Positions 6,801 to 12,933 of a DNA stretch of 12,933 nucleotides are shown in pieces. The stretch's first letter is position 1, and the number at the start of each line of letters is the position of its first letter. Source of the stretch: Deltaproteobacteria bacterium (GTDB lineage: Bacteria; Desulfobacterota; Dissulfuribacteria; Dissulfuribacterales; UBA3076). Under the pieces are notes generated by a model. The model saw only the letters and a list, made by a program, of their open reading frames with translations. It was not told the origin of the DNA and searched no databases. Both the position numbers and the translations under genes were made by a program. The stretch is from assembly GCA_013138705.1 (NCBI GenBank), contig WTCF01000126.1, positions 1 through 12,933 of the forward strand. Reading direction: 5' to 3'.

Positions 6801-7950
6801 GGAGAGTCATCTCAGGGGGCAGAAGGCATCGGTTTCTATAATAGACAGTAAGGGCAAGGTCTATCTTGAGGCTGGGGATGAGATTACAAGTGATATGCTC
6901 TGGAAGATACCTATCCATCGTTTGGGAGATCTCATGCTGGAGGGTCGCAGGAGCCTGATTCCTGTAGTGAGTGATGTGCTGTCCTGGTATGAGGGTGAGG
7001 TCCAACGAATAACCACATGCTTTGAGGGTAAAGTTGAGCGTCTGAAGAAGGGGGATGACCTTCCGCCAGGTGTGATTAAGATGGTCAGAGTCTGTGTGGC
7101 AATGAAGCGGAAGCTGGCTGTAGGTGACAAGATGGCCGGGCGTCATGGCAACAAAGGTGTGGTTTCTACTATCGTGCCGATAGAGGATATGCCATATTTC
7201 GCAGACGGCACTCCGGTTGACATTGTTTTGAATCCCTTGGGCGTACCTTCGCGGATGAATGTGGGTCAGCTTTTGGAGATCCATCTGGGTTGGGCTGCAA
7301 AAAATCTCGGAGCACAACTGGCTGAGTTGGCAAAAGATTATAAGATCGACAAGATCAAGAAAAGAATGGCCAATATCTATTTGCAAGACGAGCTGAATGC
7401 CTTGATAAGCGGCATGGATGACGAACAGTTGCAAAATCTTGCCTTGAGCCTTGAACAGGGCGTACCGGTTGCAACTCCGGTGTTTGACGGAGCACATGAG
7501 GACCAGATCCGCAAGCTCCTGGTAGAGTCAGGACAATCAGAACTTGGCGAGGTGATTCTTTACGATGGTTATACTGGAGAGGCTATAGCCGAGCCGGTCA
7601 CTGTCGGGGTCATGTATGTATTGAAACTTCACCACTTAGTGGATGATAAGATACATGCCCGCTCTACAGGTCCATATTCTCTGGTCACGCAGCAGCCCCT
7701 TGGAGGAAAGGCCCAGTTTGGGGGGCAGCGATTGGGTGAGATGGAGGTGTGGGCCATGGAGGCCTACGGCGCTGCTTATTCTCTTCAGGAGTTCCTGACA
7801 GTCAAGTCCGACGATGTAGTCGGAAGATCCAGGATGTATGAAAAGATCGTCAAGGGCAACAATTTCCTTGAGGCGGGTCTTCCTGAATCCTTTAATGTCC
7901 TGGTGAAGGAACTTCAGGGTTTGTGTATGGATGTAGAGTTGCAGGAATGA
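3859..7950 (+). CDS. rpoB: DNA-directed RNA polymerase subunit beta
   Basis: RpoB forms one half of the RNAP active-site cleft. Length is 1363 residues (E. coli 1342). The protrusion and lobe come first, with an SI1-like insert. Within it a module starting DVVNPDTGD at residue 258 recurs 48 residues later as DVVNPETGE (306). The rifampicin-binding region has [13 protein letters not shown] ending in D522-Q523, then H532 and S537, equivalent to E. coli D516, H526 and S531, so a rifampicin-sensitive ground state is expected. Near the active site are NFEDA (N817-A821) and [12 protein letters not shown] (K1091 and K1099, equivalent to K1065/K1073). An SI2-like insert precedes the latter. The C-terminal clamp part contains [18 protein letters not shown]. 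The ATG at 3859 has CGAGG 9 nt upstream. rpoC starts 17 nt after the stop. Confidence 0.99.
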   Translation: MTKNQALPVRKNFGRVKKVIDIPNLIEMQQRSYAKFLQRDVAPEAREDVGIQAAFQSVFPITDFTGASSIEFVQYSIGEPKYSEEECLSRGVTYESPVKMVARLLSYDVDKESGVQSIRDIKEQQIYFGAIPLMTRTGTFIINGTERVVVSQLQRSPGVFFDHDKGKTHASGKLLYSARVIPVRGSWIDLEFDPKDILHVRIDRRRKFPVTVLLKAMGYSTEDLLSIFYSWDTYVIDGKFLYRRVNTETMLGQKATLDVVNPDTGDILLRKNRKFSRTMMKKFEESGVIMVPVEEDDLIEKIAALDVVNPETGEVLIPMNSPVTKKDLALLRESGITELQVLFVDGIKVSSSISDTLCQDKTQNQEEAIIEVFRRLRPGSPSIPEVAEKFFNSLFFNPGTYDLSEVGRYKINQRLGMDLPLSLKVLTTEDIMETVRELVRLKDRQGPVDDIDHLGNRRVRSVGELIENQYRIGLVRMERAIKERMTLQEVEALMPNDLVNPKPVTSVIKEFFGSSQLSQFMDQTNALAEITHKRRLSALGPGGLSRERAGFEVRDVHPTHYGRICPIETPEGPNIGLIVSLSSFARINRYGFVETPYRKVEDRRTTGKVVYMTAIEDEKETIAQATVSLDDDGYVIDDNVGARRMGEFVIVPAEEVTAIDVAPNQLVSVSAGLIPFLENDDANRALMGSNMQRQAVPLLVSEAPLVGTGMEKIVATDSGVTVVAKRDGYIEDVDATRLVVVYDEDESKELPVEVEIHKFTKYQKSNQTTTLNQRPIVIPGQKFKKGDVLADGPSTDNGELALGKNVVVAFMPWRGYNFEDAMVVSERLVKEDVYTSIHIEEFELEARDTKLGKEEITRDIPNVGEDALGDLDDSGIIRIGAEVKSGDILVGKVTPKGETQLTPEEKLLRAIFGEKAGDVKDTSLRVPPGIHGVVIDAKVFCRRGVEKDERIQAIEDIEIARVLKDQADEINVIRRTALKKLESHLRGQKASVSIIDSKGKVYLEAGDEITSDMLWKIPIHRLGDLMLEGRRSLIPVVSDVLSWYEGEVQRITTCFEGKVERLKKGDDLPPGVIKMVRVCVAMKRKLAVGDKMAGRHGNKGVVSTIVPIEDMPYFADGTPVDIVLNPLGVPSRMNVGQLLEIHLGWAAKNLGAQLAELAKDYKIDKIKKRMANIYLQDELNALISGMDDEQLQNLALSLEQGVPVATPVFDGAHEDQIRKLLVESGQSELGEVILYDGYTGEAIAEPVTVGVMYVLKLHHLVDDKIHARSTGPYSLVTQQPLGGKAQFGGQRLGEMEVWAMEAYGAAYSLQEFLTVKSDDVVGRSRMYEKIVKGNNFLEAGLPESFNVLVKELQGLCMDVELQE

Positions 7951-7967
7951 TACGGGGGTTTTACTGA

Positions 7968-10900
7968 ATGGAAGATCTTCTTTCCCTTTTTACAAAGCCA
8001 AAAGATCCTTTAAGCTTTAAATCAGTCAGGATTTCTCTGGCCTCTCCTGAGAAAATTCTCGGGAGGTCAAATGGAGAGGTAAAGCAACCTGAGACGATCA
8101 ATTACCGGACCTTTAAGCCGGAACGGGAAGGCCTTTTTTGTGCAAAGATTTTTGGCCCTGTAAAGGATTATGAGTGCCTGTGCGGAAAGTACAAGCGCAT
8201 GAAGCACCGGGGCGTCATCTGCGAAAAATGCGGAGTTGAGGTCATCCAGTCAAAAGTCCGGCGGGAGCGGATGGCCCACATTTCCCTGGCAGCTCCGGTA
8301 GCTCATATATGGTTTTTAAAGAGCCTTCCCAGCAAAATCGGCGCTCTTTTGGATTTGAGTTTGAAAGAGCTCGAAAGGGTCCTGTACTTTGAGTCACACA
8401 TAGTGATCGAATCGGAGATGCCGGACATCCCTGTGGGCACTCTTATGTCCGATGAGGCCTATTACAAGAATCAGGAGCAATTCGGCGATAAGTTTGAGGT
8501 AGATATAGGAGCGGAAGCAATACATTTGATGTTAAAGCGTCTCGATCTGGATGCCATGTCCGTGGAACTCCGTGGAGAGATGCTCAAGACCCGTTCAGAA
8601 GCCAAAAGGAAGAAGCTCGGCAAGCGACTGAGGGTCATTGAGGCCTTTCGTGATTCAGGTAACCAGCCTGAATGGATGATTCTAAGCGTTATTCCGGTCC
8701 TTCCTCCGGATCTGAGACCTCTGGTCCCCCTGGATGGAGGGCGATTTGCCACATCGGACCTCAATGACCTTTATCGCAGGGTCATCAATCGGAATAATCG
8801 ACTCAAGAAGCTTAAAGAGCTGGACGCCCCGGACATCATCATCCGTAATGAAAAAAGGATGCTCCAGGAGGCAGTGGATGTCCTTTTTGATAATGGCCGG
8901 AGGGGCCGGGTAGTTACAGGGCCGAACAAACGTCCTTTGAAATCATTATCAGATATGCTGAAGGGCAAGCAGGGGCGTTTTCGTCAAAATCTCCTTGGAA
9001 AGAGGGTCGATTACTCAGGACGTTCGGTCATCGTGGTAGGTCCGGAACTCAGGCTTCATCAGTGCGGTCTGCCAAAGCGGATGGCAATAGAGCTCTTTAA
9101 GCCCTTTATTTACAATAAGCTCGAAGAAAAGGGGCTTGTTACCACTATCAAGAGTGCAAAGAAGATGGTGGAAAAGGAGGCCCCGGAGGTATGGGATGCC
9201 CTTGATGAAGTTGTAAGGGAGCATCCTGTTTTGCTGAATCGTGCTCCTACTCTACACCGTTTGGGTATTCAGGCCTTTGAGCCCATACTCATTGAAGGTA
9301 AGGCCATTCAGCTCCATCCTTTGGTATGCGTTGCATACAATGCTGATTTCGATGGGGACCAGATGGCAGTCCATGTTCCCCTGTCAGTAGAAGCCCAGAC
9401 AGAAGCAAGAGTACTTATGATGTCAACAAATAATGTACTTTCTCCTGCCCATGGAGAGCCTATTATCATGGCTACTCAGGATATAGTCCTTGGTATATAT
9501 TATATGACCAGGGACAGGTTAAATGCAAAGGGTGAAGGCAAGATATTTGGTTCCAGGGAAGAGGTGCTACTTGCGTGGGAGGCGGGTGTTGTTCATCTAC
9601 AGGCCAGGATTAAGGTCAGGATTCGAGGCGAGCTGACAGAGACCACTGTGGGCCGGGTGATCCTCTCGGACATTCTACCTGAGGAGGTGCTTTTTTCTAT
9701 TATTAACAAGACCATGCGCAAGAAGGACCTTGCCGGACTCATTAATGAGAGTTACCGCAAAGCAGGGGCCAAGAAGACAGTAATTTTGGCGGATCGCCTT
9801 AAGGATATGGGATATCGCTTCGCCACTCTGGCCGGGATTTCCGTTGGCATAAACCATATGATGGTTCCGGTGCAAAAGGAGGAAATTCTTGAAAAGGCCC
9901 AGAAAGAGGTGGCAGAGGTCCAGCACCAGTACTCTGAGGGTCTTATTACTGACGGAGAACAGTACAACAAGGTGATTGACATATGGACCGGGGCCACCGA
10001 TGAGGTGGCGAAGGAGATGATGGAGGGTATCTCAGTAGAATACCACCGTGGGGCTGACGGAAAGGCGGTATCCGCCCCCAGTTTCAATCCTATTTTTATT
10101 ATGGCTGATTCAGGCGCCAGGGGCAGTAAGGACCAGATCAGGCAGCTTGCAGGAATGCGCGGCCTGATGGCTAAACCGTCAGGTGAGATCATAGAGACTC
10201 CAATTCAGGCAAACTTTCGTGAGGGCTTGAGTGTGCTGGAGTATTTTGTCTCCACTCATGGGGCACGGAAGGGTTTGGCAGACACGGCCCTTAAGACCGC
10301 TAACTCCGGCTACCTCACCCGGCGTCTGGTTGATGTTGCTCAGGACGCCACCATAACAGAGGAGGATTGCGGAACCATTGACGGCATAGAGATTGGGCAT
10401 TTGTTGGAGGGTGGTGAGATTATCCAGCGTCTGGGCGAGCGTATCCTTGGGCGCGTAGCCCTGATGGACATAGTTGATCCTGTGACAGGAGAAGTCCTTG
10501 TCAAGTCCAGTGAGCAGATTGATGAGGAAGGGGTCCGTAAGATCGAGGAGGCGGGTATTCCCAATGTTGAGATTCGATCTGTGCTCACCTGCAGGTCTCC
10601 TTATGGGGTCTGCGCCAAGTGCTACGGGAGAGATTTGGCCCGTGGCGGCATTGTGGCCATGGGGGAGGCAATCGGCATTATAGCCGCGGAGTCCATAGGG
10701 GAACCGGGAACACAACTTACCATGCGGACCTTTCACATTGGTGGAACTGCCAGCGGTAAGGTGGAGCAGGCTGAAATTCGCTCAAGGGGGTCTGGTGCGG
10801 TGCGTTTTGAGAGGTTGAATGCCGTGCGAAATCCGGCCGGCCGGCAGGTAGTGTTGAATCGAAATGGAGAAATAGTGATTGTGGCCCCGGATGGACGTGA

Positions 10901-12047
10901 GAGGGAGCGCTTTCCAGTAATATACGGCGCCGAACTGGTAGTAGAGGAAGGCCAGGAGATAGAGGCTGGGGAAAAGCTTGCTCAGTGGGATCCGTTTACC
11001 GTACCGATTCTCTCAGAGGTGCCCGGGGTGGTGAAGTTCGGGGATCTCACTGAGGGCATCACCATGAAGGAGAAGGTGGATCCGGTCACCGGCAAGGCAA
11101 GCAGGGTGGTGATACAGTACCGTGCAGCAGATTATCAGCCCAGGATTTCCATAAAGGACGAGAGAGGACGCACCTCGAAGCTGGCCAAGGGCAAAGGCGA
11201 GGCCCGTTACCAGCTCCCGGTAGGGGCCATTATCACTGCCAATGAGGGAGATAAGGTGGCGGCTGGAGAGCCTCTATCCAGAATCCCTAGAGAGACCACC
11301 AAGACTAAGGATATTACAGGGGGTCTCCCGAGGATCGCCGAACTCTTTGAAGTAAGAAAGCCCAAGGAGTATGCTGTTATTACAGAAATCGACGGAGTGG
11401 TTTCTTTCGGCAAGGACATTAAGAGCAAGAGGCGGGTGGTTGTTACCCCGGAGTATGGTGACGCAAAGGAATACATGGTACCCAAGGGCAAGTATGTAAG
11501 GGTCCATGAAGGAGATTATATCAGGGCCGGTGAGTCGTTGATGGCCGGTGTCATCGATCCTCATGACTATCTCAGGGTGAAAGGCATAAAGGACCTTGCC
11601 CGATACATGGTGGGCGAGATTCAAGAGGTATACAGGCTCCAGGGTGTAAAGATTAATGATAAACACATCGAAGTGATAGTGCGGCAGATGCTGCGCAAGG
11701 TAAAGATCACCGGTGTGGGAGACAGCACATTCATGCTTGGAGAGCAAGTAGAACGCCGCCGTTTTGAGGAGGAAAATGATCGGATAATGGGAGAAGAAGG
11801 AGGCGAGCCTGCTTCGGCTGAACCTATGCTTCTTGGTATTACCAGGGCGTCTCTCAGCACAGATAGCTTTATTTCAGCAGCATCTTTCCAGGAGACTACC
11901 AAGGTCCTGACCGAAGCCTCTATAGCCGGGAAGGTGGATTACCTGAGAGGGCTGAAAGAAAACGTAATCATGGGACGCCTTATACCTGCCGGTACGGGCA
12001 AGGTGTTCTACGAAGAGAAAGAGCGCAGACGGGCAGCGGCGGATTGA
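7968..12047 (+). CDS. rpoC: DNA-directed RNA polymerase subunit beta'
   Basis: RpoC supplies the catalytic Mg-binding loop, the bridge helix, the trigger loop and the clamp. It has 1359 residues (E. coli 1407). The N-terminal zinc ribbon has C70, C72, C85 and C88, the same numbering as E. coli. The catalytic motif NADFDGDQM places D460, D462 and D464, also identical in number. The second zinc site is C801, C875, C882 and C885. Trigger-loop residues MRTFHIGG start at 919. The trigger loop is split by a large SI3-type insertion (about 930-1112) before KDITGGLPR, typical of Proteobacteria and relatives. The C-terminus [12 protein letters not shown]...RRRAAAD is standard. The ATG at 7968 has GGGGG at 7954-7958. 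A strong terminator follows, so this is the last gene of the operon. Confidence 0.99.
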   Translation: MEDLLSLFTKPKDPLSFKSVRISLASPEKILGRSNGEVKQPETINYRTFKPEREGLFCAKIFGPVKDYECLCGKYKRMKHRGVICEKCGVEVIQSKVRRERMAHISLAAPVAHIWFLKSLPSKIGALLDLSLKELERVLYFESHIVIESEMPDIPVGTLMSDEAYYKNQEQFGDKFEVDIGAEAIHLMLKRLDLDAMSVELRGEMLKTRSEAKRKKLGKRLRVIEAFRDSGNQPEWMILSVIPVLPPDLRPLVPLDGGRFATSDLNDLYRRVINRNNRLKKLKELDAPDIIIRNEKRMLQEAVDVLFDNGRRGRVVTGPNKRPLKSLSDMLKGKQGRFRQNLLGKRVDYSGRSVIVVGPELRLHQCGLPKRMAIELFKPFIYNKLEEKGLVTTIKSAKKMVEKEAPEVWDALDEVVREHPVLLNRAPTLHRLGIQAFEPILIEGKAIQLHPLVCVAYNADFDGDQMAVHVPLSVEAQTEARVLMMSTNNVLSPAHGEPIIMATQDIVLGIYYMTRDRLNAKGEGKIFGSREEVLLAWEAGVVHLQARIKVRIRGELTETTVGRVILSDILPEEVLFSIINKTMRKKDLAGLINESYRKAGAKKTVILADRLKDMGYRFATLAGISVGINHMMVPVQKEEILEKAQKEVAEVQHQYSEGLITDGEQYNKVIDIWTGATDEVAKEMMEGISVEYHRGADGKAVSAPSFNPIFIMADSGARGSKDQIRQLAGMRGLMAKPSGEIIETPIQANFREGLSVLEYFVSTHGARKGLADTALKTANSGYLTRRLVDVAQDATITEEDCGTIDGIEIGHLLEGGEIIQRLGERILGRVALMDIVDPVTGEVLVKSSEQIDEEGVRKIEEAGIPNVEIRSVLTCRSPYGVCAKCYGRDLARGGIVAMGEAIGIIAAESIGEPGTQLTMRTFHIGGTASGKVEQAEIRSRGSGAVRFERLNAVRNPAGRQVVLNRNGEIVIVAPDGRERERFPVIYGAELVVEEGQEIEAGEKLAQWDPFTVPILSEVPGVVKFGDLTEGITMKEKVDPVTGKASRVVIQYRAADYQPRISIKDERGRTSKLAKGKGEARYQLPVGAIITANEGDKVAAGEPLSRIPRETTKTKDITGGLPRIAELFEVRKPKEYAVITEIDGVVSFGKDIKSKRRVVVTPEYGDAKEYMVPKGKYVRVHEGDYIRAGESLMAGVIDPHDYLRVKGIKDLARYMVGEIQEVYRLQGVKINDKHIEVIVRQMLRKVKITGVGDSTFMLGEQVERRRFEEENDRIMGEEGGEPASAEPMLLGITRASLSTDSFISAASFQETTKVLTEASIAGKVDYLRGLKENVIMGRLIPAGTGKVFYEEKERRRAAAD

Positions 12048-12070
12048 TGGTGATGTGCGAGGAACAGGGT

Positions 12071-12099
12071 AAGGCCGGGCAAAAAGCTCGGCCTTTTTT
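12071..12099 (+). terminator. Intrinsic terminator after rpoC
   Basis: AAGGCCGGGC (12071-12080) pairs with GCTCGGCCTT (12086-12095) over 10 bp with one G-U, around an AAAAA loop. A run of six T (12094-12099) overlaps and follows the stem. It starts 23 nt after the rpoC stop and ends the operon. In the minus direction this stem has no T-run after it. An overlapping alternative hairpin, GGCCTT 12090-12095 with AAGGCC 12103-12108, read from the convergent gene, would be followed at four bases' distance by five T, and might weakly stop fmdB-type transcription. Confidence 0.93.
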
Positions 12100-12113
12100 A
12101 TTAAGGCCTGTCC

Positions 12114-12365
12114 TTACCTTTCATATCCTGGTAGTTCGATTGTATCGCATGAGCCGGTATCACACGTGTGATGCTCCACAGGAGGTCGACGCCGGGAAGC
12201 ACTACTTAGGCGTTTATCTACAGCAACATTGGCAACACTCATGAGCTTGCCGACATTGGAACTCTCGCATTTGGGGCACGAAACTGAGTCCATCTCATTT
12301 TTGCTCATAATGAGGAGCTCAAATATGTAGTCACAATTCAAACACCTAAATTCATGAATGGGCAT
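12114..12365 (-). CDS. FmdB-family zinc-ribbon protein
   Basis: This 83-residue protein begins MPIHEFRCLNCDYIFE, the hallmark of the FmdB / CxxC_CxxC_SSSS zinc-ribbon family. The two zinc knuckles are C8-x2-C11 and C30-x2-C33 (CPKCES), followed by the conserved S35 and KLMS block. After the ribbon comes a basic linker (SRRRPP, about 57-62) and a tail with H65, H66, C68 and C73 (HHTCDTGSC), which could form another metal or redox site. FmdB was named for a putative regulator of a formamidase operon; the family's biochemical role is mostly unestablished, so only the fold is claimed. The start is ATG (12365 reading left), with GGAGG at 12375-12379 9 nt upstream. The gene converges on rpoC and diverges from the moaE-like gene. 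Confidence 0.92.
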   Translation of the reverse strand: MPIHEFRCLNCDYIFELLIMSKNEMDSVSCPKCESSNVGKLMSVANVAVDKRLSSASRRRPPVEHHTCDTGSCDTIELPGYER

Positions 12366-12479
12366 GTTATTAGTCCTCCATATTACTTTTGAGTTCTAAA
12401 TTTTGAATTTAATAACTTTAATATTAATTGTTCCTTGTCTATCTTGCAACCGGCAGTGTAGGGGAATGTACGGCTTATT
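12366..12479. other. Divergent intergenic region between the zinc-ribbon and moaE-like genes
   Basis: This 114-nt, AT-rich stretch must hold the 5' signals of both divergent genes. It contains the GGAGG Shine-Dalgarno of the minus-strand gene and a short palindrome, TAAATT (12397-12402) with AATTTA (12406-12411) around TTG. AT-rich hexamers are abundant (for example TTGAAT at 12403 and TATTAA at 12422), but none pair at the usual 16-18 nt spacing, so I do not call a promoter. Confidence 0.5.
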
Positions 12480-12833
12480 ATGGATCTGATTGAATTTGCG
12501 GCTGAGCTTAAAAAAAGAGCAGGCGGCGATGCGGGGATGGTCTTGATCCACAATGGGATTGTGCGGAATTCCAGTAGGGACGGAAGACCTGTTAAATCCA
12601 TTGAGGTAAAAGCGGATTGGGGGAAGTTGTCCCGGATACTGGCCGATACGCGAAAACTCCCTGGAATTATGGCGGCTGAGGCTGAAATACAAGAGGGAAG
12701 ACTGGGCGTGGGAGAAGATATTATGCTTCTCGGACTTGCCGGAAGTACCAGGGAATATGTTATTACGGCACTGGCATCTACTTTGGACAGAATAAAGAAA
12801 GATGTCACCATAAAGCAGGAGTTCAGTAGTTGA
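12480..12833 (+). CDS. Short MoaE-like protein (molybdopterin synthase large-subunit fold)
   Basis: The 117-residue product aligns along its length with MoaE, which transfers sulfur from MoaD thiocarboxylate to precursor Z to make molybdopterin. HNGIVRN (24-30) matches the FTGxVRN segment with R29. GRLGVGED (73-80) matches the GxLxxGD turn. The C-terminal helix LDRIKKDVTIKQE (102-114) matches the part bearing the two catalytic lysines, with K106 and K112 as candidates. Several usual MoaE features are changed: the conserved His-Arg before the last helix is T90-R91, the E-x-Y...M segment is replaced by EVKADWGKL, and the candidate lysines are 6 apart instead of 7. Genuine synthase activity is therefore uncertain. 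ATG 12480 is the only start after an in-frame stop at 12459; its ribosome-binding site is weak (GGGGAA at 12461). It overlaps the next gene. Confidence 0.75.
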   Translation: MDLIEFAAELKKRAGGDAGMVLIHNGIVRNSSRDGRPVKSIEVKADWGKLSRILADTRKLPGIMAAEAEIQEGRLGVGEDIMLLGLAGSTREYVITALASTLDRIKKDVTIKQEFSS

Positions 12834-12933
12834 CAATACAGGAAGATAGTGATCTGCGGCCTGAGATGATAAAGGTATGCAGGCAATTATATAATAAGGG
12901 CTTGATTGCCGCTGCAGATGGAAATGTAAGCGT
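12830..12933 (+). CDS. Class II aldolase/adducin-family protein, N-terminal fragment
   Basis: The open frame runs off the window edge; about 34 residues are visible. EMIKVCRQLYNKGLIAAADG followed by NVSV matches the start of class II (zinc-dependent) aldolases such as L-fuculose-phosphate and L-ribulose-phosphate family enzymes, where the G-N-x-S segment binds the substrate phosphate. The metal-binding histidines and catalytic Glu lie downstream, so the substrate cannot be told. The TTG start at 12830 overlaps the moaE-like stop codon (TTGA) and has GCAGGAG at 12815-12821 at 8 nt, which favours it and suggests translational coupling. An in-frame ATG at 12866 is the alternative. Confidence 0.8.
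   Translation, partial: MTIQEDSDLRPEMIKVCRQLYNKGLIAAADGNVS

Noticed and set aside
6262..7497. Long open frame of 411 codons on the minus strand opposite rpoB
   Set aside because: It lies wholly inside the highly conserved rpoB gene, has no recognisable domain, and has a His/Leu-rich composition typical of an antisense shadow of a conserved gene.
10179..10736. Minus-strand open frame of 185 codons opposite rpoC
   Set aside because: It is a shadow of conserved rpoC coding sequence with no family signature.
12044..12244. Plus-strand open frame of 66 codons starting inside the rpoC stop
   Set aside because: It runs through the rpoC terminator and opposite the zinc-ribbon gene; no family resemblance.
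12397..12411. Possible third, degenerate heptad element in the divergent spacer
   Set aside because: TAAATT-TTG-AATTTA is a single short palindrome in AT-rich DNA with no 7-nt repetition, expected by chance.
12383..12886. Minus-strand open frames overlapping the moaE-like gene
   Set aside because: The plus strand has a recognisable MoaE-like protein with a coupled downstream gene; the minus frames show no family features and would overlap the upstream region of the zinc-ribbon gene.
1..12933. CRISPR array, insertion sequence, prophage or defence genes
   Set aside because: No spaced direct repeats of CRISPR size, no transposase or integrase frames, and nearly all sequence is accounted for by core genes.

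Overview
This window is a bacterial chromosomal core locus: the 3' end of a tRNA-Trp, then secE, nusG, rplK, rplA, rplJ, rplL, rpoB and rpoC on the + strand. It covers one Sec translocon subunit, a transcription elongation factor, the L11/L1/L10/L12 ribosomal stalk proteins and the two largest RNA polymerase subunits. The order trnW-secE-nusG-rplKAJL-rpoBC is the ancestral bacterial one. The beta and beta' sequences carry the proteobacterial-type lineage insertions: an SI1-like and an SI2-like region in beta, and SI3 inside the beta' trigger loop. With the 3' genes (FmdB-type zinc ribbon, short MoaE-like protein, class II aldolase), this suggests Desulfobacterota (former Deltaproteobacteria), probably an environmental lineage. 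That placement is inferred from remembered family sequences, not from a search.

Layout: 1-46 tRNA-Trp 3' half; 98-433 secE (GTG start); 434-673 spacer with an inverted 7-nt-repeat element and two small inverted repeats; 674-1207 nusG; 1219-1644 rplK; 1645-1710 spacer with a 16-bp hairpin whose tip looks like a tRNA T-arm; 1711-2415 rplA; 2416-2575 L10 leader; 2576-3106 rplJ (TTG start); 3107-3313 spacer with a second inverted 7-nt-repeat element; 3314-3700 rplL; 3701-3858 spacer with a GC-rich hairpin; 3859-7950 rpoB; 7968-12047 rpoC; 12071-12099 a strong intrinsic terminator. Beyond it the usual str operon (rpsL-rpsG-fusA-tuf) is absent. There is instead a convergent FmdB-family gene (12114-12365, - strand), a divergent moaE-like gene (12480-12833, +), and the start of a class II aldolase gene (12830 to the window edge) that overlaps it.

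How the genes work together: NusG binds the polymerase built on RpoB/RpoC and couples it to ribosomes. L10 and L12 form the stalk that sits beside L11 and recruits translation factors, and L1 forms the opposite stalk. The RNA structures in the spacers (L10 leader, rplK-rplA hairpin, rplL-rpoB hairpin) are where autogenous control and the ratio of ribosomal protein to polymerase would be set.

I found no convincing undescribed protein system. The least explained signal is a pair of non-coding elements, one in the secE-nusG spacer and one in the rplJ-rplL spacer. Each consists of 7-nt direct repeats facing an in-register inverted array of the same repeats. Their sequences differ, but they share period, phase and an AAT-leading unit.
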